Assembly (NCBI GenBank): GCA_002367105.1
Contig: DFCS01000037.1
Location: 39,308 to 103,307, forward strand
Length of the DNA: 64,000 nucleotides
Source of the DNA: Hungatella sp. UBA3048
GTDB lineage: Bacteria; Bacillota; Clostridia; Lachnospirales; Lachnospiraceae
Direction of reading: 5' to 3'
How positions within the stretch are numbered: the first letter of the stretch is position 1; the number at the start of each line of letters is the position of its first letter. The notes under the pieces were generated by a model, which saw only the letters and a list, made by a program, of their open reading frames with translations, made no database searches and was not told the origin of the DNA. A program made the translations under genes and the position numbers. Positions 35,361-47,300 of the stretch are shown here, in pieces.

Positions 35361-35552
35361 TTACCTCCGTTTTACTTGTATAAGCCGGCCATTCCGTTTA
35401 GCTTCCATTTGGGCCATCTCAGTCAGTAAAAAATGATAGACTTCCTTATCCTCCGGATCCTTCTCGCTGTTTTCATGATTCGCCAACTTCTCTCTGAGAA
35501 GAATCCAGAGCTTACTATATTTCTTACTCACCCTTTTCCACATCTCACTCAT
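35361..35552 (-). CDS. Small charged cytoplasmic protein of the surface operon
   Basis: The 63-residue product is rich in Lys and Glu, lacks any signal peptide or membrane segment, and is likely helical. Its ATG shares one base with the stop of the lipoprotein gene (TAATG), and its stop lies 4 bp before the ATG of the large LPKTG gene, so tight translational coupling supports it being real. I do not recognise the family. It could be a dedicated factor or only a coupling ORF. Confidence 0.55.
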   Translation of the reverse strand: MSEMWKRVSKKYSKLWILLREKLANHENSEKDPEDKEVYHFLLTEMAQMEAKRNGRLIQVKRR

Positions 35553-36052
35553 TATTCTACAGTCAATAAAACTTCCGCATCAATTTCAGTCATCTGCTCC
35601 ATATTCTCCGGATCATACACCATGAATACAGCAGTAGCGGTATGCTCCCCGGCTTCTGGTACCTGTTCCAGATCTACATAAGCATTTCGCTCTCCCGGCT
35701 TCAGTATATCTGAACAAAACAATTCTTCCCCCGTGTCATCCAGAATTAATTTCACCTTTACATACTGCTCATTCTCTGTTGGATTTCCGATCATCAGATT
35801 GCAGCGTTTGCCTCCCCTTGATACCGTTGGACTGGCATTCACCTGGATCATAAAATAAGAAGGTTCCTTTTGGTCTTCATTTTGACCCGGGCTATGGGGT
35901 GGGAGTACATATTCTCCCTCCTTTGCATCCTCTGCAAACTGATAAGCACTCTCCCTGCTGCCAATATGTGAGCAGCCGGCAGTGAGCAGGATAGCAAGGG
36001 TAATTAACAGCCCGGCTATTATGGCTTTCCTATTTTTATTCAATGATTTCAT
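35552..36052 (-). CDS. Lipoprotein with the operon's shared accessory domain
   Basis: The 166-residue protein has a lipoprotein signal with lipobox LLTAGC (Cys about 26) and one C-terminal domain of about 90 residues that also occurs in three other products of this operon. Shared features are a short strand with N-P-T-E-N, then LDDTGEELFCSDILKPGER, then an E-A-G-E-H-T-A-T-A strand. I chose the ATG at 36050-36052, which overlaps the cyclophilin gene end by 17 bp; the longer ORF begins with TTG. Family function unknown. It probably sits on the outer face of the membrane as an assembly or binding factor. Confidence 0.7.
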   Translation of the reverse strand: MKSLNKNRKAIIAGLLITLAILLTAGCSHIGSRESAYQFAEDAKEGEYVLPPHSPGQNEDQKEPSYFMIQVNASPTVSRGGKRCNLMIGNPTENEQYVKVKLILDDTGEELFCSDILKPGERNAYVDLEQVPEAGEHTATAVFMVYDPENMEQMTEIDAEVLLTVE

Positions 36053-36935
36053 CAACAATTTCAACGCTCTCAATCACCACATCTTTCTTTGGCTTTCGAT
36101 CTTCGGCTGATACCTTTACCTGTGTAATTGCTTCTGCTACATTCAGTCCCTCTACAATCTGGCCAAATACCGTATGGCCATAATCAAGACCCCAGGCACC
36201 TCCGGCCTGGCGGTACCTCGCTGCGACAGGAGCATATTTCACCTCATATTCACTTGGTATGCCATCGGTTGCAATGGCCTGAATCTCGTTATTTAAATCG
36301 TCCTCAAATGCTTGAATTTCCTCTTTACTCAGCTCTTTTTCCTTGCTAAACTCTTCCAATTCTTTCAGACGCAGATTCATCAGATCATTCATATAACAGT
36401 TAGCCGGGATAATCCGGTCATCTTCCGGGATTTCCTCTCTTACAAGCAGGTAAAACTGGCTTAAATTACTGTTGCGGGTATTGCCCCCGTCTCCGGCCAT
36501 TGCAACCGCACCTTTAAAATGATACAGGCCATTGTCAACCTCATCTTCAAACGGATCCCCCCAAAGGCTTCTCTCCTCTGCTTCCGGATCTCCCGGTTTT
36601 CCGCCCTGGGTCAGCTCCCCACGCTTTGCATAATAAAATAGACTGCCATTGTAGTAACCTTCCTTTGCTAAACCGATAAAATTCTCTACAGCTTTCGTAG
36701 CCTGATCCGGATACAGCAGAATGGTAACATCTCCAGCTGTTGTATGGAGGATTGCGTAAGGTCCATCGGATTCTGCTAACTGCGGATTCTCCGCCGGTTC
36801 TGCTTTAATGGGAAAACTGTCTGCAATATCCGGAGATATTTCTGCATAGCTCTGTTTCTTTACGCAGCCGGTGACCAGCACAGCAGTCAGGCCCGCCAGA
36901 CATACCAGTGGAATTATCTTACTCTTATTTCTCAT
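36036..36935 (-). CDS. Cyclophilin-type peptidyl-prolyl isomerase lipoprotein
   Basis: The 299-residue protein has a lipoprotein signal ending VLVTGC (Cys about 24) and a cyclophilin domain: YAILHTTAGDVTILLYPDQATKAVENFIGLA, LTQGGKPGD, GAVAMAGDGGNTRNSNLSQFYLL and a late HTVFGQIVEGLNVAEAI. The usual F-H-R active-site segment is FYYAKR, so the catalytic Arg position is altered, and about 80 residues are inserted before the last strand. It may act as a chaperone-type folding factor for the large secreted proteins of this operon. The ATG at 36935 overlaps the sortase gene by 11 bp. Confidence 0.82.
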   Translation of the reverse strand: MRNKSKIIPLVCLAGLTAVLVTGCVKKQSYAEISPDIADSFPIKAEPAENPQLAESDGPYAILHTTAGDVTILLYPDQATKAVENFIGLAKEGYYNGSLFYYAKRGELTQGGKPGDPEAEERSLWGDPFEDEVDNGLYHFKGAVAMAGDGGNTRNSNLSQFYLLVREEIPEDDRIIPANCYMNDLMNLRLKELEEFSKEKELSKEEIQAFEDDLNNEIQAIATDGIPSEYEVKYAPVAARYRQAGGAWGLDYGHTVFGQIVEGLNVAEAITQVKVSAEDRKPKKDVVIESVEIVDEIIE

Positions 36936-37710
36936 TCTGTTCTTCCTCCATATCACTTAAAACTCCATATACTACATATCTGGCATTGTTATATTCATAA
37001 GAGCATGTACAAAGTGCCAATATTCGATCATTCTCTTCCACTGCAAACGGACTTTTAAATGTCGAAGAAACTAAAAGCTTTTTCAGCCATCTCTCCCGTG
37101 CATCTGCACGTTCAAATTTAAGTGGAAATGATCCTTTCTGACCATCCAGAATCTCTCCGGCAAATAAATCTACCCGGTAATCCTGATCCGGAGTATACAA
37201 ATATAGAACAGGATGCTCCTCATAATAACTTTGTGTCTTATAACCAGAAAGAGAGGAGAACATCCGCCCTCCTCTGATATGATGTCCATACAGAACGGTC
37301 ACATCATCCTGAAACCCTTTCTGGTTCCGGCTCTCCATGAAGATGGAGCCTATGATGCTTCTCTCACCATCCGCCGTATGATTCAGATAATAATCATTAT
37401 CTGATCCCTGTACAACCGGATAATCAATATCTGATCCCGGCGACCAGATCCATCCGGCAACATCCGGGTTCCATTGTAACAAGGTCTCAAAATCCGGCCT
37501 TTTTCTTGTATATGCATTCACGGCCGCAATATCCTTATCACCCTCCGTCACAGCAGAGGATTCCCGGAATGCTCTCTCTCTTATCTGGTTGTATACCTGC
37601 TCTGCTAAAACCCTGGGTTTCATCTCCAGATAAAAATTCCAGCCGCAAAAAACAGCTCCTGCCAGACATGATAAAGTCAGCCCCAAAAGTAATAATCGTT
37701 TTTTCTTCAT
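36925..37710 (-). CDS. Class B sortase
   Basis: The 261-residue membrane-anchored transpeptidase has an N-terminal membrane helix (about 5-25) and the sortase core with His143 in LYGHHIRGG, Cys236 in ALCTCSYEY and Arg244 in NNARYVVYG. The spacing and the long helix before the last strands are typical of SrtB. Likely substrates are the LPKTG protein at 31028 and the IPKTG protein at 50962 in the same operon. The 3' end overlaps the cyclophilin gene, and the 5' end is 9 bp from the preceding gene. Confidence 0.92.
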   Translation of the reverse strand: MKKKRLLLLGLTLSCLAGAVFCGWNFYLEMKPRVLAEQVYNQIRERAFRESSAVTEGDKDIAAVNAYTRKRPDFETLLQWNPDVAGWIWSPGSDIDYPVVQGSDNDYYLNHTADGERSIIGSIFMESRNQKGFQDDVTVLYGHHIRGGRMFSSLSGYKTQSYYEEHPVLYLYTPDQDYRVDLFAGEILDGQKGSFPLKFERADARERWLKKLLVSSTFKSPFAVEENDRILALCTCSYEYNNARYVVYGVLSDMEEEQNEK

Positions 37711-37719
37711 TCTAATATC

Positions 37720-38325
37720 CTAATTAAGTACATTCACTTTAATCTTTACCTGAACCTGCCCGATATCATCCAAAGACTCCGGATCGGTGGCAATGACCTG
37801 GGCAGTACAGGCGTAGTTTCCAGCCGGAAGATTCTGCTTTAATTTTATCTTATCGATATACTGTCCCGGTTTTATGCCCTGACTTTCGTACAACACTTCA
37901 TTTGTGTCATCTCTGCGTATCACCACACGGCAGTAATAACGGTTCTCCGGAATATTCTCCAATCCAATAGAGCCTTCACTTTTTGCATCATTGAAAATCG
38001 CTTTGGCATTCATGGATACATTAAACATACCTTCTTCTACAACAGAGTTTAGTATCCCCTGAACTTCTGTCGGGGTTTTTCCCTGCAGAGAACCATCCTG
38101 GGCCAACCTGTCAAACCAGTATTTGGTTGTCGCATCCATCACCTGATTCTGTGTATACCACCAATATCCGCCACCGGCACCGGCAATGATAAGCAATAGC
38201 AGGATCAGAAGAAGGGCTTTTTTCTTGCCCTTCTTCCCTCCATTTTCATTGTTTACATTACCGGCTGCCAGGGCTTTTTCCGCGGTTTTCTCTTGAATTT
38301 TTTGTGTTTCATTCATTTCTTCCAA
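37720..38325 (-). CDS. Membrane protein with the operon's shared accessory domain
   Basis: The 201-residue protein has a cytoplasmic Lys/Glu/Asn-rich tail, one membrane helix (about 35-55), then LQGKTPTEVQGILNSVVEEGMF and the shared C-terminal domain with DDTNEVLYESQGIKPGQYI. It is most like the protein at 52431, with which it shares the segment between helix and domain. The start is probably the TTG at 38325, since GAGAGGG lies 8 bases before it; an ATG nine bases later is too far from that site. Function unknown. Confidence 0.7.
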   Translation of the reverse strand: MEEMNETQKIQEKTAEKALAAGNVNNENGGKKGKKKALLLILLLLIIAGAGGGYWWYTQNQVMDATTKYWFDRLAQDGSLQGKTPTEVQGILNSVVEEGMFNVSMNAKAIFNDAKSEGSIGLENIPENRYYCRVVIRRDDTNEVLYESQGIKPGQYIDKIKLKQNLPAGNYACTAQVIATDPESLDDIGQVQVKIKVNVLN

Positions 38326-38351
38326 CGCTAAAACCCTCTCTTTCGACTGTG

Positions 38352-41300
38352 TTAAGGAGTCCTTCTGGACGGGACAATCTCTACCTTATATTTTAGCAGA
38401 TATTTTGCTCTGGCATTAATTACACCGGAGACAGAAGTTCCATCCATGTATTTTTGTACTTCGGCCTTGGTAGATCCTTCAATCGGGAAAGAGGCATCCA
38501 TATACTTATCCACAAACCCATTACCTACGGCTCCGACAAAGGTAAAGTTACCAGACGTCTGCGTTTTCAATGTTCCAAGCACAATCGGTGCTGCGGAAAC
38601 CGTTGATTCTGCATAGTGCTGTAACGAGGTCTCTGAGAAATCAAATCCCGTACCGCCGCTGGCATCATCCAGGCCTTTTACAGCCAGGTATAAATCATTC
38701 TCAGCAGTTGTTACCGCCGCACTGGCGGTCAGATTCATCAAATAAGCCGGGTCAGTTGTAATACCAGCATCCACCGTCTTATTCCCAAATTCGCTGATCG
38801 ATATCTTCGCATCATAGATACCCTTGTTTTTAATCGTATATTCCGGTGCAGTAAACAGATCCATACCTGCTGAAGAATCATTAACACTCATTAATTTGTT
38901 AGTACTGTCATAAGAACCTCTCCGACGCACGACAAGGTAAATATCAGCCGGTACTTCAACTTTTAAAATTTCCCAATCCTGTAATTCGAGAACATCCGGA
39001 TTGGCTTCAGCTTCTACCAGGAATAAGTTCTCCGGTACCGTACTTCCCAAACGGAAATGCTTATGTTCCGCATCTGCATTCGGATTATAAGCCGAACTGC
39101 TGGTAAACTGTACCACATCTCTGCCTTTTACCGCATGATCCATATCGATCTCAAAGATCTGATTCTCCGGTATTTCCACCGCCGTCTGAATCACGTGATC
39201 AGTTCCCCAAACCGGGTTTTCTGCCGTTCCGGTATTCACAGAGGTTAAGTAGAATGTATTCGGATGGCCATCCAGTTTTTCCGGAGCACTAACAATCGTA
39301 AAGGTTCCGTCCTGATATGCCACAGACCCTTTTGCAGCCTTGTTATTCTCAAACAGAGTACCGTCAACCGTCGTGGTGCCGCTGTTTGAGATGGCACCAC
39401 CATGCTGGCCATTAAGATCATCTTCCTGATCAAAAGTATTGTTATTATTATAAAGTGTCACATTCGACAGAAGGCTCAAGGCTCCGCCTTTTTCAACGGT
39501 TATTAACGGGGCCTTTGCTTCACCGTTCCGGTTTACAACCGCACCGATGGGAAGGTCAACACTGGTCTTCGGTTCACTGTGTCCGTCAAAGTTTACATTC
39601 GAACGGAACTGGGCGGTTACACCATCCCTGACATTCAGCAATACACCGGTATAGTCTTCCACATCATATTCTGCCGCTGCTGCGGCCACCGGATCCTGAA
39701 CTGCAAAATCCGGCTGTATATAACGGACAATGTTAATCTTATTGGTACTTCCAAGCATAATGGCTCCGCCTGTGCCGATATAAGACTGTCCCGTTACCTG
39801 GACATCACTGTTTACCTGAATGGTTCCGACTACATAAATCGTATTTCCACCGCGGGTCTTTAATAACTCAAAAGCTCTTGCCAAGGTTTTTACAGGAAAC
39901 TTCGGAGTCGAACCGGCATACCGGTCCCCCTGGTCATCGATACCGTTTGTACCATCAATATAGACGGCTACCGGCACCTGCAGCTCCAGGATATGCGGAT
40001 ATCCGCTTCGGTTTGACAGACAGAAGAAATCTTTTACCCGCTCTTCTAACAGGAAATAACCGGCATCATTGGCTGTTGCGTTGATTCCAACCTGATAATG
40101 AACCATATCTCTGCCCATATACGAATCTCTCACCATAACATGGAAATTATTTTGTATTGGAGTACCATATACATCTACGGTCAGATAACGGCTGGTATCA
40201 TGGTTTGCATCTTTGGTTCCGAATCCCTCCAGGAATACACTTCCGCCAAAGTTCGTATAACGGCTGAAATGCAGGTATCCATTGCTGTATACGTCCGTAC
40301 CTCCGGAAATCACTTGATCGCCTAATGCAAGGTTGGAAAATTCAGTATACTCAAGAATACAGGTTCCTTCATCCAGCAGCTCAATACCAGCGCTGCTGCC
40401 TTCCATAATATCAGAATCATTCAGGCGTCCAACGATGTATTCCGGTCCATTCTTATTTTTTTCATTGAAATTATTAATAAATAACGTTGCTGTAGGAACG
40501 CCATTGCTCACACCCTCCGCGCGGTAACATTGAAGCACACCGCTTCCTTTTACGGTAATTAACGGGGACTGAGCCACTACGGCCGGCGCCACTAAGGTCG
40601 GATTAATGCTGTCACTGCTGATAGAATGGCCATCCAGATAAATACCGCTTAAAGTCAGTTTGCCGCCATCGCTGATATAGAACAGACTGTCAAGCAATGT
40701 TTCATTGCTGTATCCGTCATAAACGGGATCAGCAGCATCATACCCTTTGGGCTGGGAATATCGTTTGAAATATACCTGCCCCCGGATATTAACAGTCTCA
40801 CCCGGATCCTTATAGTATCCTTCATAGTGGGAGGTTCCGTCACTATTGTAAACCTTAATATTCATAAGCTGAATATCGGATGGTTCACTGGTTCCGCCAG
40901 CGATATCCAAAGTATCTACAATGTAAATCAGAACACCATTGGTACCTGCCTGATTTCCGATCGCCTCAAAGGTACGTTTTAATGTCTTAAACGCCTTTTC
41001 CGGAGCTGTTCCATCATTGCTTGGGTCATCTGACCCATTCTGCCCATCCAGATAAATCACCCTTCTCAGACTCAATTCCAGAATGGAAGCATTGGAACTG
41101 TTGTTCACTATATCATACAAAGCCTTAATTGCATCATCAAATGAATAATATTTCAGTTCTGTCTCACCAGGCACGGTACCATCCTTATATCTAATCAATG
41201 GACGGCCATTGTAATCATTGCTGACAGAAATTTGTAATGCTGATGAAGGTATATAGGCGGCATCCGGCTGTATATATGCCGAAGTAACATTGGCTGTACC

Positions 41301-44300
41301 ATTTAAATATACTTTACCGGATATAACCGGCGAACCAGTCAGATACAGCTGTCCGAGGGATGATGGGTTGCTTTCACTTGCATTGAGATAAATCGCACTT
41401 CCATAAGTTGCATTGTTACCTTTTATCTCACCCCCATTGATTGTCAGGATTCCCCGTTCGGCTACCTGGAAAGCACCGCCTTTTGAACTTAAGTTATCCA
41501 CAAGTCCATCATCGGCAATATAGTTGCCGCTGTTGTTGTTATTCGAAAAGACTGCACCGCTTTCTACTGTTACATTGATCCCGGCAAGAATATTCACCAG
41601 ACTGTCGCCATTGCTTACCGTACTGTCTGTACTTCTGCGTCCCTGAACCGAGATATCTTTCAATGACAGGTTATAGTCCGGCTGAATCAAACAACCGTAA
41701 TATGCCCGCTCTAGCTCCGGTGTCTCAGTGCCATCGCTTTCATAAACCGGGAATCCGGTATAACGGCACATATAGGCAGTTTCCGGTAATGTCCAGACGC
41801 TTTCACTGCTTGTATTACTCGCCTTGCCGCATACGTAAATCACATAATGTTCCGTCGTTCCGTGAGTCGTTAATACCCCCACGCTCTTGGCCCTGGTAAA
41901 GCTTTTTACGGCCTGGCCCGGCTTTAATCCGGTGTTCGTATCTTTCCCGTTTACCGAATCAAGATAAACTGCCTTCATCAGAATTAAGCATTGTTCTTCT
42001 TTTACCCCGCTTACATTTCCGGCAAGGTTACTGGTTCTCCCCCGGTCCAGTACATACGGATTCGACCGTACGTCAAAATATGGGAGATAGGAACCAACGT
42101 TTGTTACCTTATTGCCATCCGGCTCTACGACTACACTGCCTTTTCTAAAGTAGCTGGTTCCCTGATTTAAGTATATATGGTAGGAACGTCCGGTCTGATA
42201 AATATGATCACTTACTTTAATGGCACTTAAGGTTTGGTATAAATAAATACTGTCACTGATATCCGCACCACCGCCGCACAGTTCAAAGCCCTTCTGCATA
42301 ACAAAAATCGGCGAGTATTTATTGATGGACTGCTGTCCGGTTGCATTTGTCGTATTTCCGCTGATCTGCCCGCCGGAGAAAATCATCTGGGAAGAACTGT
42401 TAATACCCTGATGGAAAATTGCGCTGCCGCATCCACCTTCATTTCCACGGATAATTCCGCCGCTGATTGTTACAGCACCGTCATAATTTACAATCGCACC
42501 TGCTGCTCCCGGATTTGTATTTCTTGAAACGACCTTGTTATTCTCAATCAGACCGCCCCTCATCTCAATACCGCTGGGAGCGGAAATAGTGCTGTGTACA
42601 TAAATCGTTCCGATACGGGCACTGGTACTTTGTGCATTTGGAGCATTTAGTTCATTATTTATTATCTGCCCCGACTTCATAATCAAATTACCAGGATAAG
42701 CAGTGCTGACCCCCTGAACCATAACCGCAGAGGCATACCAGTAATTACTGAAACTACCGCTTGTTTCTCTTACTATATTCCGAATTGTTCCGCCGTTCAG
42801 CTCAAGAGTACCGCCATAAACTTTCACACCCAATGCTGAGTAATCACTATAAGTGGTCGTCACTGCCTTGTTGTTCTGCAATACAGCGCCTTCTAAAAGA
42901 ACAGCGGTCCTTCCTCTTCCGACCATCAACAGCTGATCATTCAGGGCTGTTGTCAATACGATACCACTCTCTGAGCCGCCGTCTATTGTGATATTTTTAA
43001 ACGTAACGGTGGAGGCATAAACCGTACTCGTACTATCGTACAGTGTAATCAGGATACCGCCATACCCTTCATAACGGGTTACCAGTGGCTGCCATCTGTG
43101 TCCACTCAGAGAATTCGTTACGAATCCGCCGGAATCAAATGACCAGTCTTCATCCTCTGCCAGTACATTAACGGTTGAAGTACAGATAATGATATTGGCT
43201 CCGGACGTATAATAGCCGCCGCCCCGAAGCAATTCTCTGGCACGTTTAAAGGTTTTGACTGCTGTAGATGGAGTGTTTCCAGTGTTGGCATCATTCCCGC
43301 TGCCTGACAGATAAACATTATTTTCTCCCAGCAGCACAAGGTTTGGTGACAGCTCGACGATCGGCCGGCTGGCTGCCATTCCGTCAGCACTGGCCTTATG
43401 GAAATATGCCAGCTGGCTGCCCGCACCAGTAAGATCCGTAATACCGACCATATCCGGCTGAACCACTGTCTTACCGGCAAAGCCTTCAACCAGATGCAAA
43501 TCATACTTTGGCGCCTGGCCGGTTGCCGCATGAGTCATTGTAATCGGTTTGGTGCTGTTGTTCATGTAAATCAGACCCTTAACCGTGCTTCTTCCATCCA
43601 GCTCAATGGTTCCATAATTATCAATGACCCGTGCCACATAAGCGCTTGATGCATAAGGACTGTCACTGATTTTTACCAGCGCTTCCCCCTTAAGCCGTAA
43701 GATTGCGTCAGCCCCTAAGTAGACCGCATCTGTATTTCCCTGAATAGACGGTGTAGAAAAGCTTCCATTATCTTTAATTCCATTTAATTCAATGATGACT
43801 TCATTGTGATAGCTTGTTGTGGAGTCGCCGATCGTTGCTGCATAAACACCGCCGCCTTTGTTATCACAAATAGAAGCAAAATCATTTAAGGTAATTCTTG
43901 CTGTTCCGGCCCGGTGATAGGAGGCGGTTGTTGATCGTGTTAAGTAAATCCCCGAACTCGCTGTGCTGCCATTATTAACAGTGGTGCCATTTCCGGATAT
44001 TTTTGCAGTTCCGTTCATTGTCACCTGAATCGGACCGTTGGCATATATTCCGGCTCCCTGATTTCCGGAAGCAGCATTTATGCTGCTGTAATAATCACTG
44101 CCGCCGATCATTGCATTGTCATTTAAAGTGATCTTTTGGTACCCAGTGCTTTCTGACCAATTGTTCTGAGTATGGACCAATTGAATTCCTGAGCTGGAGT
44201 TGCCGGATATTCTGGAGTCACCAAACATTTCTACATTCACCTGTGATGCCCCATAGGAAGTACTTCCGGACACTGTCGCTTCCGCGATCCCCATATTATT

Positions 44301-47300
44301 CTGTTCAATCGCTGCATGGTCTTCCATGCGGATGTTAATTGGACTGCTATTAACCAGATAAAAGTAAATACCATAGGTGGTTTTATAAATCCTGCTGTAA
44401 TCTTTCATCAGAATATTAGCTGTTGATGTGGCGCTGCTGCGTCCAGTCAAATAGATTCCGTCTGTCCCGCCAGTAATCAGAGCCTTCTTTCCCATTGAAA
44501 CCGTGCTGTTTTCTGCCGCCCCAAGGTAAATGCCATGGCTCATATCCGAAATCGAAACTGATTCTTCTTCGGATCCGTCAGCTTCCATATTCAGTAAAAT
44601 CATTACACCTTTTGCATTAGAACTGTTTGTAATAATCCCACAGGAAAGACTCATAACATTCGGATTACCAGTAATTCTTGAATTGTTTAACATTTCTATC
44701 TTCGGTGATATTCCGTTGTTCACAGAGATTCCATAAAACCAATAGGATGTGCCTGTGGCTGTACTATCAAGTATAATCGCCGCATGATCCTGCATCTTTA
44801 CCGATGCCGTTGTCGTACTTGTGGGGGCCAGATAGATACCATAGGTCGTGGAGCTGCGGTTCCCTCCATAAGTAATGTTGGCCCGGTCTGACATCGTAAC
44901 GGAAAAATTGGCACACCCGTAAATGCCATATGACCAATTAGCACCCTCCATCGTTGCAATGCTTGCATCTTCTGTCATATCAATCCTTGAATCACTGCCG
45001 GAAATATAGATAGCGCCGCTCACGGCGTTGCCGACTTCTAATCTGGCATTCTCCTTCATTTTAATAGAGGTATTTGCATAAGTGGAATAAATCAGAAAGC
45101 TATTCAGCAGCGTGGAACCCGGTCCCTGCATAATAGCACTGTTTCCTTCCATAGATACGGAGACATTCGCTCCCCCCATCCATATACCATAGCCGGAAAA
45201 GCTGGCAATCTTATCTACGGTATTATCTGTGATAATCTTTGCTTCTCCCAGCATCGACATTTTGGCTGAACCATACAACCTGACCGTGTACAGTGACTGG
45301 TTATTATATAGCTGCTTGTTCACTTCACCATTTTCGCCGTTAAGTATCACTTCTCCATAGATGTCCAGGGCACTGTAGTAATTATTCCTGATCATCGAAT
45401 CTCCGGTCAGAGTCACCAATGTACCTGCAGAACCATAGATAACCGGGCTGTAGGAACTCTGATCAGCAAGAACGACTGTATCCGCCATACCATCAATAAT
45501 CAGCCTTCCTGCAGTAAATGACACTGTATTGCTGCCATTACCAACTTTAATCATCGGCTGCCGCACAAAGGAAGCAAACCGGCGTACCTGGGGCTCATAT
45601 ACCGGGGTCCCATGACGTTCTTCCGCAACCGCATAATATTCATTTACATCGGTATACAGCGAATCCTCATAATTAAGTTCCCAGGATTCATTTGCATTAA
45701 TATCCACCTGACCGCAAATGTAGATAAATGGTGCAAAGCCTTCCCTTTCTTCCTCCGGAAGGATACTGTCATGAATAGCAGTCTCGTTAATCCTGTTTTG
45801 TAAGACTTCTTTTGCTTTATTAAAAGTTGCAACCGCATCAGCCGGCGAAGTACCCCCATTGTTGTCATTACCACCGGTTCCATCACTTTTATATCCGGCT
45901 AAATACACACCCTGGCCGACAATAATGACATTCGTTCTACTGGTGTAAACTGCATCTCTAAATCCGCCAAGTTCACTTCTTCTAGGCAGCTCACCACCGC
46001 GAAAATGATCTAAATTGCCCATTGCACTCAACAATGCGGGATATTGCCGGTTTACCTGAACCTTCCCAGATAGATCAGCATTCGGTTCCATCATTGCCCG
46101 GGTCGCAGCATTTCCCAATGGTTTCAGTACTACACTGCCGGATTGAAACACCTCACTGTTTAAATCAATCGGTAAGGCACCATAAGCCGTATTATCATCC
46201 AGCGGCGCTGCAAGTACTGTCAGGAAAGAGCTTCCTGAATTTAAAAAGATAACATCGGGATTGGCCCCTTCTTTCTTATCAGCAGTTACTTTACTGAAAT
46301 CAAAATACTTATTGTAGGTACTGGTTGATGTATCGTCAATATAAATATTGTACACACCCTCCACCTGTTTTGATGGAACCGGCTGCTTAAAATGTCCATT
46401 GAAAATATCAATGTATGCATAACCGCTCAAATAGAAGTTGCTTCCCTGTACATCCGCACTGTTCTGGATTGGGCCTGCAATATCCATCATAAATGAGTAA
46501 CCATATGCAATGGAAACCCCTCCGCCATAGGCCGCATGGTTATCCTTTATTTCAAATTTTCCGTCTTCCGTTTCTGACAGATACACATAAGCACTGGTAC
46601 TTGACATATAAATTCCGCCGCCCAAATTGGTTGCAGTATTGTCTGCAATGGAAGAGTCCTTCATATAATAACATCCGCTGCTAATTGCCAGAGCAGCTCC
46701 ATCCGCCGCCCGATTGTCAGAGATCATCATGTTCCTGAAATAAGAGTAAGAGTTTGAGCTGGTGGAATAGATTCCTCCGCCCTGTGTAACCGCCTCATTG
46801 TTACTGATCCGTACATTCTCAGCATGCCAGCTGCCGCCGCTGTGAGTGACACCACCGCCATAAGTACCGTTACCTGCCGTATTGGTAATTTTATTGCCGC
46901 TGATTTCAATTGCTCCCGGTGTGGTTGCCATCATATAAAAATGAGCAGCCGTAGTTGAAGAACCACTTATGTAAAGTCCCCCGGAATGTTGTGTTGCAGA
47001 GTTATTAATAATCTTAGTTCCATCTTCCAGTGTAAGAGTTCCATAACCGGAGAAGTAAATACCTCCAGAATCACCATAGTTACTATTAAGATATGAGATA
47101 CCTTTATTTCCCTCTATAATGGTTTCGTTTAAAGTCAAAGAAACAGGCTGTGCTGCGTTTCCTATCGCATAGATTCCTCCGCCGCGTACTGCTCTGTTAT
47201 TAGAAACCGTTGTATCTGTTATCGTAAGGGTATTGCCTCCGGCAAGATATATACCGCCGCCCTGGGCATATGATGCAGGAGAGGTTGCGGAATACTCATA

